Assembly: GCF_949987535.1 (NCBI RefSeq)
Contig: NC_080079.1
Span: forward strand, 6,452,001 to 6,516,000
DNA length: 64,000 nt
Source of the DNA: Balaenoptera acutorostrata
Lineage: Eukaryota > Chordata > Mammalia > Artiodactyla > Balaenopteridae
Direction of reading: 5' to 3'
The translations under genes and the position numbers were made by a program. Below the pieces are notes generated by a model that searched no databases, was not told the origin of the DNA, and saw only the letters and a program-made list of their open reading frames with translations. Positions 10,217 to 21,925 of this stretch are shown piece after piece (positions within the stretch are counted from its first letter, which is position 1; each line of letters starts with the position of its first letter).

Positions 10217-12044
10217 CTGAAGAAAGTAGATTGGAAAGCAGTCATCCAAAATATAATGAAAGAAGGTTCATTCCAGCTCTGTTCCTCCTGTGGCCTTGAG
10301 TGGAAGTTCATGTTCACCTTCAAGAAGGCACTTGGCAATTCTGCTGAGTATCTCTTACATGACATACTCTCCACTCCTCCTTTTACTGAAAATAGACCTT
10401 GTTTTCACATATTAAGAGAAGAACATTTAGATTGTCCTAAAGGCTTGGGACATTTTCAAGTTATAAAAGTACCGCTGTGTGGATGTTATTTTGATATTTG
10501 AAAATAATCCTTTCAGATTTCATAAGACATAATAAATGTCTCTTACGAGCAAGGGAAAGCTCTACCGTTGTCACGCTGTGCTGGTTTTGTTTGCCAAGGA
10601 GTCACTGAACTATGTGAACAACAAACGAAACAAGACAGATTGCTTTAACATTGGAAATCCACAATTTCAGTCCTTCCCGGGAACATAACATTCACGTTGG
10701 CCTTGCCTCCTGTGAGCTTGTGGAGGCAGAAGGGCTCATACCCAGAGAGGTGGAACATTGTGAGAAAGCCTGATTGTGGGAGCGAGCCTGCCAAGTGGAG
10801 AAGAGCAGGCGAGCGATTCTGAGAAACAGTAAAGGAACAATGGGAAGAGGGGCAGCCCTTCGTGCATCGACTCCTCGTGGAAGAGAATGGGGCGGAAGTC
10901 CAAAAATGAGCAGTGCGTGAGCTCAGGACCAAGTGAAAGAAGCCCGTCCATCAGGATGTTTGTTTCATGGCTTCATTTAGTTCACCTCCCATGACGTTCT
11001 GACTTTTTTGATGATTAGGATTAAGTTTAAATGAAATAATACAAGTGAAGCGCTAGACTAGCACCTGCACGTCGTTAAGTATCTGTTGTCAAGGTGATAG
11101 TAACAGAGTGGCAGCTGCCCTGGTCCCAGGCAGCCCACCTTTCTCTCCTGCCTGGTGCCCAGCCCCCTCCCACACTTAGCACCCTACCAGCCTTCACAGG
11201 CATTGGGCTGATAATCCCTGGCTTCAGCCATCTCCAAAGGGCTCATTCATTTATTCAACAAATTTGTTTCGTTTTTTGTTGGTGGTGGGGTTTTTTGGCC
11301 GCACCATGTGGGATCTTAATTCCCCGACCAGGGATCAAACCCGTGCCCCCCAACAAAGGTTCATGTATACCTTACATGCCTAGTCTTGACACTGGGAGCC
11401 CCAGAGAGAATGAGACACATGTCCCTCTCTTGCCCTTCACACTGCAGGGCCCACTTTCAGCTGTTACTATTCTCAACCCTGAGAGGAAACATCCCCTCCA
11501 CCCTATCCTCCCACCGCACCCCAGACTACCCCCTGGGGCTCACCCCACCCCTTAACCTCCCTCTTACAGTCTGGCCCGCAGAGGTCCCCGGCCATCGCAG
11601 CCAGCTGGGAAGTAAAATTCCTAGCCCTGCTCCTCGTGGTGGAAAAACTCTGGGACATCAGTTCCCAGGCACAGGAGCCGATTTTCTCCTGGTTTCCTTG
11701 GAGGATTTTCCGCTGGACAAAGTACAAACCGGGAAACAGTGGGGCAGAAGAATGAAGGGATCCCTGTCAGAGTGACCTTTAACTGATACCCTTTTCTTCT
11801 GTTCTGGTAAAAATAAATTCAAGCCAAGTTAAAATTGTTTTGAAATAACAATTTTGTCTGCTTGAGCTTGCCAATCTCCTCAAGATGTCTTAGCTATATT
11901 ATACTTCCTTTTCATCATTCCACACATAGTTTTAGACCAAAAGCCTCTAAATAAATGTATCATGATAACCCACCAGAGGACAAGGCCCACGGCAGTCCCT
12001 GGCCTTCTGAGGGAGGTCATGTCTTTCACGAGGGGCTACGGGAG
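10217..12044. other. FANK1 intron between exons 4 and 3, first part
   Basis: Apart from the SINE fragment at 11.3 kb, this is GC-rich unique-looking intron. Several frames of 70 to 150 codons occur here, but they have no recognisable domain and reflect base composition. Confidence 0.5.
11278..11410 (-). repeat. Old tRNA-derived SINE fragment, antisense
   Basis: The forward text 'ttggccgcaccatgtggg' and 'ccccgaccagggatcaaac' is the reverse complement of the tRNA-like head and body start of the CHR/BovA-related SINE group. It is more diverged than the other SINEs, with the end near 11400 hard to place. Confidence 0.7.
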
Positions 12045-12230
12045 GGGGCAGAGTTTTGCCCCCTGGAGGACATTTGGTAAAGTCGAGTGACATTTTTGGT
12101 TGTCACAGCTGAAGGATTGGTACTACTGGCATCTAGTGGCTGGAGGCCAGGGATACCTTTAAACATCCTACAGACACGGGGCAGCCCCTGTCACCGACCG
12201 CACAGATGCTGAGAATCCCTGCACTAGAGT
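12045..12230. mobile_element. MER5A-type hAT-Charlie element
   Basis: The match to remembered MER5A is clear: 'gttttgccccctggaggac', 'gacatttttggttgtcac', 'ctactggcatctagtggc' and 'ctgagaatccctgcac' in order. It is a short non-autonomous DNA transposon fossil with no coding capacity. Confidence 0.85.
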
Positions 12231-12544
12231 CATACAGACTTAACATGACTCATACTTTAGTGGGCAAATGAAACCCATGGAAAGTTCCTCTTCCCTCTCG
12301 CTTCCCAGAAAGGAGGAGAAGGATGGTGTGGTGGGAAAGTCTCCATTATCCCACCAAACGGCCCCTACTTCTGTGACTCTCAAATGTCAGTTGCCACTAA
12401 AAACACCAAAATAAGTGATTTGCACAGAATCATCTAGAAGAGCATAGGAAGCTCATCCTATTTCTACTGAATTTTAAAGTATGGAATCCTAACTAGATCC
12501 TATTCACTAAGCTGTCTCTAGAGCATCACATGATGCTTTTAATC

Positions 12545-12660
12545 TCCTTCAGACCACAAAACAGGGCCAGAAAGGCTGAGTGAGTTGTCCAAGGTCACCC
12601 AGATAGGAGGGGGCGACATCAGAGCTCAAAGGGAGGTCTTCCGAAAGGCCACACTCCTTC
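12545..12660 (+). repeat. MIR fragment
   Basis: The MIR core pattern is visible: a relic of 'gctgagtgagttgtccaagg' followed by 'tcacccagatagg' and an 'agagctcaaa' block. It is ancient. Confidence 0.65.
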
Positions 12661-13239
12661 GTTTGGGGCTTAATAGATGTCGAGGTAGCTGACAAATCCA
12701 TTCTATGCTTCCACTCTTACTAAATTCTGTATACAAGCAGACATCTTAAATACACACACGAGCCCCCAGCCCCTGCAAAGTGCGAAGTGCAAGGGGAGGC
12801 CTAAAGCTTAGAAAGCTTCGGAAAAGTGCTAACTTCTTGGCATTTGAGGGAAAGCTCTAAAAGCACACGCAGCACCCGGCACATTACGCCCTGACCACCT
12901 CTGTCCACATCATCCCTCATACCTGCCCAGCATGGCTCTCCCGGTATGGGCACTTCCCATCCTACCCAGGGAGCTCTGCAGCGTGCAAATATCAGAAAAC
13001 AGAATAAGTTCATTTCGTGCTTAGAAGCTTGAGGACCGTGCATAGCAGAGACCAGGGTATCTTGATGTTACGATATAATTTCAATAAATGTATTGTCTAT
13101 TCCAGTTTCTGCGAGAGGTCATCAGCGCTGTCCTAACTTATTCTGAGATCAAAGGGACGCCTCACGGAAGAGAAGGAAAACAACATAATTGTTCATCATT
13201 CCCTGCTTGCTGAGTTCCAGCAATAACTATCATTGGGGC
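12661..13239. other. Unique-looking intron
   Basis: I see no gene or clear repeat here. Confidence 0.4.
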
Positions 13240-13440
13240 ATGAAAGCTCTTTCTCAGCATTAACTCATTAACCCTCTCAGACCCCTGCCAGGAAGGCAAC
13301 GAGGTACTGAGGACGACCGCCAGCCCAGAGAGGGATCAACCGAGGCACAACAGAGTCTCACAGGTTACAGGAATTTGACAGGGAACAGAAAAGAAGTGCA
13401 GAGGCTCTTGTCTGCAGGGCAGAGCAGTTCTTTCTACTCC
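13240..13440 (+). repeat. MIR fragment
   Basis: It carries 'aactcattaaccctctcaga' followed by a diverged version of the MIR core (gaggtactgagg, cccagagagg, caacagagtctcacagg). It is ancient and degraded. Confidence 0.55.
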
Positions 13441-15922
13441 CACTTTAGGCGGGAGTCATGAAGAACAGAGAGGACGTTCCACGGGGGGCAGAATGTTCCG
13501 GTCCTCCGCCCCCGAATCCTTCAAGACCTCGTGGGCCTGGCCCAAGGGACTGCTATCGGCAAGTGCAATGGGATATGAAAAAGGCAGGCTTTGCCTTTGT
13601 GGGTTTGCTGTTCTAATGGTTACCCGGGTGTCACCATTATCACAAATATGGAACTGATGCTGCCCCGTGGTGAGGACGCCCGTCGTCGAGCAGGACCCCG
13701 GGAGGGGACGCCTGGCTAGGAGCAGGAAGGGGACAGAGAGGTCTTCGGGACCCCACTGCTCATGCTCTGCAAGAGGGTCATGTAGCTGCAGATGTCCCGA
13801 CAGATATTAAAATGTGGTGATAACACCTTTCTTGGTGGAATTTAAGTCTCTATTAAAAACAGTGAATAAATGATGAGCTCATTGGCAAAAAATATTTGCC
13901 AATTAACAAGCAGCAGCTGTTTTCCTTTCTTTTTAAGGGCCCAACTGATTAAAATTGCATGCTGCCTCATTTAAACAAGAGTCTCATGTACTTTACCTGG
14001 GGGGGGAAAGAAAAAGGCTGAGCATCCTTTATTCAAAGTACATGCTTTTGTGATTCATTAAAGCACTTTCAAACCGAATGCAAATTATCAACCCACAGAA
14101 GCATTTTCACTTGTTTTGTATAATGTGCACATTTTTAATTCTTTGTTTAGCATGATCTGCCTCCTTAAGAGTGTCTGCTTTGGATATTATAACAGCGACA
14201 GCCTAAGGAAGCAGCAGCCAGAAGGAAAGGTTACCTGATCCTTCCCACCCAGGAGAGTGTCCTGAGGTTGCGAGCGCATCCTGGCTGCAGGCACGTGTGC
14301 TGTGACCTGACACTCGGCTCCCAGGGCATCACCAGGACACTCATCTCCAGCCCACCCTTGTCCCCACAGGAGGTCTTGTCTGATGAGCCACGGAAGCCAC
14401 GGACTGCAGTGACAAAGGCCTTGGACCACTGGACCAATTTTCCACGGCTGCCTCTCAGAAGCCAGCTCAGCAAGGAGAAGGCACACCTGGCCTGCAGACA
14501 CCACCCTTGTCAGCTGACAGACCGAGCGCTATGACGCTCTCTGCCTTCCCAGAAGAGCTCCAGATGGTGCCCTGACTCCATGTAGCCTCTGGCCAAAGGC
14601 CCAGGAGCCCCGGCCCTGGCTTTGACGTGGTACTAAGGATCCTAGGGGCCGCCTACCGCAATGGGCTCTATGCCCACTTCACCCTCACCTGGCAGGTTCA
14701 GGGGGCCTCTCCCCAGCCAGTGGGAACCAGATCCATCTCCCGAGAGACAGGAAGGCAAGCTGAGCCAATCAGAGCTCCTCCTCCCCCCAATACTGACTGG
14801 GGGCTTTTCGTTCGCCATCCATCCAACCGTTTCTTAAGGATCTTCTATAACTAGACATGACTAACCCATCACCCTGGCCCCTCAGGAGCACGCACAGTAG
14901 GTGGAAGACAAAGAAGATGAACGAATACGTAAAATAAGAGGCAAGGAGCGTTACTAGAGGTGGAGAGACACCGCTCTGTGCCGGGGAGGAGCAGAGTGCA
15001 GGGCAAACAAGGGGAAGCCACACGAGGAATGGCCTGGAACAGAGCTCTGCCCCGGAGTGGGCTCGGTAGACCCAGCAGTGGGGAGGGCGGGCACCCCAGA
15101 ATGCAGGGGCAGAGCCAGAGGAGGGCAGCACTGGCTGCGGGTGGGGGAGGACGGGAGGGAGCCGAACGGAGGCCTGGAGGAGCGCCCTCCAGAGTCTCTT
15201 TCCACACGCTGGGCTCCCTTTGCCCAGGTTTCTCCTGCCCCCTCTCCTCCCTTCTCTGTGCCTTCCCTCAACACACAAAGAAGTAAGGCACAGTCTGCTG
15301 CTCTGCCTTCTTTTCTTGCCCCTAAAAACTCCAGGAGCTCAATATCTCCCATAGAAAAGCAAATGCTTTCACCCTCACCAGATTCAGGGCCAAGCCCTCT
15401 TTCCTGACCTGCATCTCTGGAATCGACCATTTCACGTCAAAAGTCTCCTCTGAAACTATTTCTCCACGGCTAGCTGAGCACTGTTTGGGGGGTGTATATG
15501 GCATCACCACCCTCAGCTTTAACTAAATTCTCAGTTCGCTAAACTGAGATCCAATCCCCTAATGCCTTGTTTGCAACGGAAGATGTTATGAACCAACTCA
15601 AAATCTGAATTACCTTTCATCTGCACAAAAATGTCCATCAGTAAATGCCTAAAGGACACAACTGAAAGTCACAGAAAATATATGTATACAGGTCAAATGC
15701 TACACTGACTGAAATTTTAAAATAATGTTTAACTCACAAAAATTTTAAATAATGTTTAACTCCCTTTGTGCAATCAAAAACAGATTTGTCTGTATTTTCA
15801 GTGGGTGGGTATTTTCAGAAGTGAAAAACACTTCTGACCGTTTTAATCTTCACAATATTCTAGTTCAAAGATGGGACTTCATACACACACACCTTCAAAA
15901 TGTTTTAAAATACCAATCACAG
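13441..15922. other. GC-rich FANK1 intron
   Basis: This is unique-looking intron with overlapping open frames on both strands at 14.2-15.5 kb. None of these frames shows a known domain. A direct duplication of about 26 bases (TTTTAAATAATGTTTAACTC type) lies at 15713-15763. Confidence 0.5.
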
Positions 15923-16247
15923 GGACTTCCCTGGTGGCACAGTGGTCAAGAATCTGCCTGCCAATGCAGGGGACACGTGTTCGATCCCTGGTCCGGGAAG
16001 ATCCCACATGCCGCGGAGCAACTAAACCCCTGCGCCACAACTACTGAGCCTGCGCGCCACAACTACTGAAGCCCGCATACCTAGAGCCCATGCTCTGCAA
16101 CAAGAGAAGCCACCGCAGTGAGAAGCCCGTGTACCACAATGAAGAGTAGCCCCTGCTCGCTGCAACTAGAGAAAGCCCATGTGCAGCAACGAAGACCCAA
16201 CGCAGCCAAAAATAAATCAATTAAAAACAAAAAATCTTTAAAAAAAT
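15923..16247 (+). repeat. tRNA-derived SINE (CHR-like, long type, two modules)
   Basis: It has a tRNA-like head (B box GTTCGATCCC), two copies of CCACAACTACTGA, and an A-rich tail. Imperfect duplications AAAATACCAATCACAG (15907-15922) and AAAATACTGATCCCAG (16248-16263) flank it. The SINE ends 0.6 kb from exon 3. Confidence 0.9.
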
Positions 16248-16263
16248 AAAATACTGATCCCAG

Positions 16264-16810
16264 AAAATATTTGCACCCTTAGATCTGCCCTGGGCAAAGG
16301 ATGCGGCCTCTGTCCCCCACCTCTGTGTGGGCCCCCTCCCCGCGTCCTGTGGACAGAAGCAGCGCTGTTCACTGTTCCTCACCCACAGGTTCCCAGGGAT
16401 CAGACTTCTGTGTCAAGTCTTGACGGATACACTGAAGCTGTCCAAAAGGGACGAAACGCTGAGTGGACCTCTCACCTGAGGTCGCCTGGGGGGCAGCCTG
16501 TTTCTCCGCGTGGGAACCCTTGCTCGGCCCGCACCCCTCTGGCCCGTTTCCTGAGAAAGGTGACTCCATCCTTTTTTTCTGAACTGCCCTCCCAGGGAAG
16601 CGCTGGCACAAAAACAGCTCTTGCATTTATTCAAGCATAATTAGACTTCCCTTATGCGACGGCCAGGCCCGGCCAGTGAACAATGTTATCACAGCGCTTA
16701 AAAATGGAATGGTTTCTGCTTCCAGTAAGGCCAAGCAGAAAGCAGAATACCTTCACCTTCACATTGTTTGTCACCTTTAGATAAATGAGTTTCAAGCTCT
16801 GCATACTCAC
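16264..16810. other. Intron next to FANK1 exon 3 (donor side)
   Basis: GC-rich and unique-looking. Open frames on both strands here are not supported by any domain. Confidence 0.45.
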
Positions 16811-16935
16811 TGGTCGTAGATACCGAGACCACCGGGCTGTACTCATGCTCTCCGGAGGGGCTAGTGACCTTCAGTCGAAACCTGTACAGGGTCCGTGGGT
16901 CCAGACCTTCCACAACATGCTTAGTCGCGTATCCC
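16811..16935 (-). CDS. FANK1: FANK1 coding exon 3: second half of the FN3 domain
   Basis: The acceptor is CCCATCTAG next to 16935 and the donor is GTGAGT below 16811. The 125-base exon uses one base to finish the Thr codon begun in the previous exon, then reads [20 protein letters not shown] and continues with [18 protein letters not shown]. This is the typical end of an FN3 domain, with the L-x-P-x-T-x-Y-x-F/V-x-V pattern. It ends in phase 1. It is separated from exon 2 by a 7.5 kb intron and from exon 4 by a 6.6 kb intron holding a SINE and a MER5 element. Confidence 0.95.
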
Positions 16936-19204
16936 CTAGATGGGAAGAGACACACGTGATGATGACACCAGGTAATCGGGGCAGCGTCCTCTGAAAGGTA
17001 TTAGAAGAGCAGGTGGAAGGGATTTCTGAGCACTGTCTACCCCCGGTACAGAGCTGACCTTGGTGGCTGTCCGTCTCTCACCCTGGGCTGAACTCCTGAG
17101 CACGAAGGGCAGGACAGGCGTCCACCCCTGCCCGGCAGGTGCCCTCGATGCCGCAGCTCCCCTCCCCCAGGGCTGACACACAGCTGGCTCGCGATTTTGT
17201 ACTTTGGAGAAATGGTCACATTAACCCATGTTTTTTTTTTTTTTTTTTTGTCCTCATATGGCAAAGTTTCACAATTGAAAGCTAAGCTCAGCAGTCCAAG
17301 TAGCACATACATGGATTGCTGGGTGGGGTCTTCGGGTGGATGGGCGCCGCTGTGTACCTACTGCAGGCAAAATCCCACTGCAGGGAGAGGGCGTGACCAC
17401 TCGGAGCCCCTGAGCAACTGGGGAGGTGGGCAGCGCAGAAATGACTCTCCTATCACACCACACAGTCAGGGTCACCTAGGAAAACGTTTGTGGGAAGCAG
17501 GTGCTGAACACTTGGAGAACAGAAAACTGATTAGAGGCTGCGATGGAAATCTGCAGGACTCCAGGCAGAAAGACTTGAGTCGGATCGTTTGGAGCTGAAA
17601 AACGAGCACCAGGAAACACAGGCAGGCAGTGCTGCCGGCTCAGGAGACGCTGAGATCCAGTGAAGGTGCCGAGACCCCGGCCCTCTGCCCGTGAAGCAGG
17701 GCCTGGGGGTCTGGTTTTGACTTGCCGCGCTTTCTAGGATACCAGGTCTCCAAAGGTCCAAGGAGTTGTACGTCTATCCCAACAGTCCCAAAATCTCAGC
17801 TCCCCTTTGCTGCCAAAAACCTTTATTAGCATCTGATTAAATTCCATGTATCTCTTTTCAAAGCCTTCATCTAAATCTTTCTTTCCTTACACCTCAAAGA
17901 CTTGATCTGTGTGTGTGCAGGGTGGGCGGAGAGAGGGTGAGGATGTACTATCTCCAGCTCTTTTCTTCTTTCCTGCTTCCACATCCAGCCCAGGCCCTGC
18001 CCTCCTCCCTTCAGGACACTCTCCACAGCCCCTCGGATGCCAAGCTTACCATCTTTTTTCCCATTTTCTGTCTATAACTTTCCCTTCATTCTCAGCAGAC
18101 TTGTACAGAGGCTAGAATCATACTTTGGGGTTCACAACTAATCTTTCAAAAATGTTGATGTGCTACCTAAATATTTATACATCAGTTCCTTTCCATGCAA
18201 CTCACCAAACCTATCTCGTGCCCACTACCTGGGAGGTGCTGGGCCGGGCTGGGGACGCAGCCCTGGACCAGTTCAGGGCCGAGATGCATCTGTCAACTCT
18301 TGCTGATGGGTGCGAGAACAGGGGCATCCAGGACAGTGAGGGGTGACAGCTGCATCAGGCTGAAATGGCAGTGCTGGAGTTGCCATCATTACTGATAAAC
18401 CCACTGGGAAAGCAGGGTCTCCCCAAAGATGCAGGCACAGTGCCCAGTGCATAGAGAGCCAAGCCCACCATTGCTCCAGGGGGAGGAGAACCCTTCAGGA
18501 TAGTTTAAGACGACCCAGAAGGCCTTCTATCTCCCAAACTCACCCATCAGACAAGTAATTCCTCTACCGTGAGGAGTGAGGGGAGAGGGGGCCCCAAAGC
18601 ATGTCCTTAGCAGAGAGGCCTCTGATGTAAAGTGAGACATGGGGCAAGCAACTTCCAGAACAGACAGGAGGATAGGCAGGGGAAGGAAGGACCCAGGCAG
18701 TATGAGAAAGCCACGAGGATTGGAAAGACAAGGAATCCCAGGGGGATGAATGGTTAGGTGAGAGCAAAGGGTAACTGACAGAAAAATCTAGCACCGGGCG
18801 ATCAGGCAGGTCTGGATCTGCGCTCCTGAGAGGAGTCTCAGCTCAGAGACCTAGAGGACCATGTTTGAAAACAGGAAATGATTTCCAAAGACCCTTTGCC
18901 CTTTGTTTCTCTCTCCCTTTGTCGATTATCCAAAACGTAAAATTTTAAGCTGAAATGAAGTCCAGAATATTCGGAAAGCCCCCTTTTTTGCATCACAAGT
19001 TACTCCAGGCACCAAAACCTAAATGACTTCTTGGGCGGAGCTCTAAACAAGCCAAGAAAAAGATGGTGGGGGAGGGGCGGGGGACGTTGAGGCCCTTCTG
19101 ACCTTCGTCTGTGTTCTCCTGCCCTTCGAGGGTGGACGCAGCCCTCTTCACTGAGACTACCTTTCCTTGAAGCATATTTCTCTCCACCTAAAGAAGCCAC
19201 GTCA
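16936..19204. other. FANK1 intron between exons 3 and 2, first part
   Basis: This is largely unique intron. A run of T at 17231-17249 (A on the gene strand) is the only simple repeat of note. Confidence 0.5.
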
Positions 19205-19715
19205 GTCAAGGTGGCCTCTAGCTACCCCTCCCATCCTGCAGGTGCACGTACTCTTCCCATCGTTAACAGTCAAATTCCTCTCCCCTTCAATAGGATGGGA
19301 TGTGGCGAAGGGATGCTGTGCAATTCTGGGCCCAGCTTTAACACGCCTGGTAGCTTCTGCTCTTGCTCCCTTGGAAGCCAGTTGCCATGTAAAGATGTTC
19401 AACTTCCCCACTGGAGGGAGAGGTTGCCTGGTGAGAGTCACTGGAAGATGCCAGACAATGAAGGAAAACACAGGAGCCCGGTCAGCTGCCCACTGTCCCC
19501 ACTGCCCCAGCAGAGGCATCAGACACATGAGTGACACCACTTGGATCCTTCAGCCCCAAAAGAGCTGCACCAGCCAAGACCACGTGGAACAGAGACTTGC
19601 CCACCCCACGTTGCCCAAATTGTAGGATCATGAGCAAGCGTGTGAGTATTTTACACTTTGAGCAAAACCACTAAGTTTGGGACAGTTTGTTACACAGCAA
19701 TAGATAACTGATACA
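19205..19715 (+). mobile_element. LTR-like interspersed repeat
   Basis: It ends in AGTTTGTTACACAGCAATAG ATAACTGATAC and has a 'gaagccagttgccatgt' block. Both are features of a familiar mammalian medium-reiteration repeat that I take to be an LTR. I cannot name the subfamily. Confidence 0.5.
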
Positions 19716-20924
19716 TCATGTACCAACAACAAAGAAACTATAATAAAGACAATTAGGAAATGATACCGACAGCCTTAAGAAGCCAAAAAAACAGAAGTGT
19801 TAAAACTAGATACAAATATATTTACCATGAAAGAAAAAGCTCTGAAACCAAGATAAATGTTCAGAAAAACTGCATGGTCTAAAAAAAAATTAACAACAAC
19901 AACAATAAACTAAAATATATCAGCTTGGCACAAAGTAATCTTGTGAGTGGGTGGGCTTTATTGTTACATGAGCAGAGGTGCATAACTATAGCTATTTGAA
20001 TCATAGAAACTGAGCCCTCAATTTGTGGCATCTGAAAAGATCTCTAGGAGCTCAGGGAGACTGCAATGCTCAAACCTCAATGGAATTTAATTGCCAGGTA
20101 GCAAAGACTTAACATAGTTATAGACCAAAATAAAACTAAAAGTGCCCTCAATAAAATCCAATGGTGCTAAACATCATAAGATCACCATGAAGCAAACAGC
20201 ACCTTCATAACCCCTGGAAAGATAAATTACAGAACTGTCTTAGAAAACAGATGCCACTGGGCACAGCGATTGGAGGCTGGAGGCTCTCACAGCATCAGCA
20301 GAGGTGGCCCCACAGAGAGGACCAGAGACACAGCTGCCCACTGGGGTCCTCCACGACTACAATGCAGACACAGGGGTGACACCGACTGCGGCACAGACAC
20401 AGGGACGTCTCAGAGCAGCTGTGTATCGAACGTCTGGAGATGCACTTCTTTACACGGCCCAGGCATGGTAGCTCAAAGGATGAAGCGATCTTAGAACTTT
20501 TCCGAGTTCTATTTCCAGTAGAGGAAATATATCAAAGTATAAAGCATACTGTTATTTCTGTTATCAGCCAAAGCAAATATCTGATGCAAGAGCTGAGCAA
20601 ACATGAAACATAACAAAGTAAGTACGGAAATGCCCAGAGACTCAGTTCCCAGACTTCTCTTCTCCCACTATGTTCCACCCCCAGCTTTCCGATCCCGCCA
20701 CCTGCTGATGACTCTGAAATCCATTCCTCCAGCCCAGACTCTCCCCTGGCTGGTTCTTCCCCAACTGCCTCCTTGATGTCTCCACCTGGATGCCTGATCG
20801 TCCCCAAATGAGCTCCCGCTCCATCCCGAGTCTCCGTGGTTTGAGCTGCTCAGGCCAAAACCTTGGTGCCACCTGTGGAAGACCGGACTTTGTTCACAGG
20901 TACTTGGTGCCCTCCCCCAAGGAT
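19716..20924. other. Unique-looking intron
   Basis: I see no gene. AT-rich to 20240, then GC-richer. Confidence 0.4.
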
Positions 20925-21250
20925 CCTATATCCCAGTGCTGTTGAGCTCAGACGCGGCGGGACTTGCTCTGAGCAATGAAGTATAAACAGAGGTGCAGTG
21001 TGTCATTCCGGGTGGAAGCTTCAAGAAACGGGGAGCCCCGATCTCTGGCTCTGCTGGCACCATGACTAGCCACGTTGAGGCAGAGGCCACTCCACCAGCC
21101 TGGCGACACACCACGGGTGTTCCGTGCGGGAAATAGGCGGCTGCCGTTGGGAGCCACTGAGCTTCTGGAGCTGCTGCTTCCTGCAGCCCAATGGGGCCAA
21201 TCCTGAGATGTCTACTGATGGCCCCTTGACTACCCTCTTTCTCTCACATC
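20925..21250 (+). mobile_element. Interspersed repeat of LTR/MER type, unnamed
   Basis: The segment follows a layout I know from common mammalian repeats: 'ggacttgctctgagcaatga', 'gtggaagcttcaag', and 'gccactgagcttctgg'. I cannot identify the family. Confidence 0.4.
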
Positions 21251-21289
21251 CCATATCTGGTGCACCAGCAAATTCCTCAAATCTGTCTT

Positions 21290-21925
21290 AAAAAGCCTTG
21301 ATTTCACCACTTTTCACACTGTGTTCTGTTATCTCCCACCTAAGTTATTGCAGAAGCTTCCTAATTAGTCCTCCCCTGCTCTGGCCGCCTTCCCTCCTCA
21401 CAGCCTGTCCTCCACTCAGCAGGCAGAGTGACCCTCATGTAGCATAAGCGCCACACCCCTCCCCAGTTTATCAGTGTCCAGTGGCGTCTCACCTCACAGA
21501 GTGACAGCCCCCAAGACCCACGCTGGCCCCATCCCATTACTCATTCACTTCACTCCTCAGTGTTTCTGGAACGCCAGGCAGGATCCCGCCTCCAGACACT
21601 TTTGCCTGCTGTGTCTTCTGCCTGGAATGTTCTTCCAGATACTCACGAGGCTCCAGATACCCATCACTTGCTTCTTTACACAGATGTTACCTTCTCAGTG
21701 AAGGCTTCTTCACCTCCACTCCAAGCCCCCAACTATTCTCCTCTGCTTTCCACTTGGTACTTACCACCATCTGACACACTATGTTCTTACTTATGTATCT
21801 TATTTATCACTTGTCTTCCTCATCATGAGGGACGAATTTTTGTCTGCTTGTCTAGTGCTGTATCCCCGGCATCCAAAACAGTGTGTTGCACATAGTAGGT
21901 GCTGACTGAATGAATGAAATTCATG
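21290..21925 (+). mobile_element. L2 (3' half)
   Basis: A long L2 match: 'cagaagcttcctaattagtc', 'ctgtgtcttctgcctggaat' and 'cagtgaaggcttcttcac', then the end 'gcacatagtaggtgctgac' and TGAATGAATGAA. Reading frames in it are remnants only. Confidence 0.85.

Noticed and set aside
10256..10501. 81-codon plus-strand frame beside exon 4
   Set aside because: No domain, opposite strand to the gene, and length within chance for the region.
11094..11775. Open frames of 153 and 129 codons on the plus strand
   Set aside because: Proline-rich, low-complexity translation that runs through an antisense SINE fragment. No domain or conserved motif.
14187..15510. Cluster of overlapping open frames of 75 to 169 codons on both strands
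   Set aside because: The region is GC-rich, frames overlap in all phases, none has a domain or splice sites in phase with FANK1, and it lies inside an intron.
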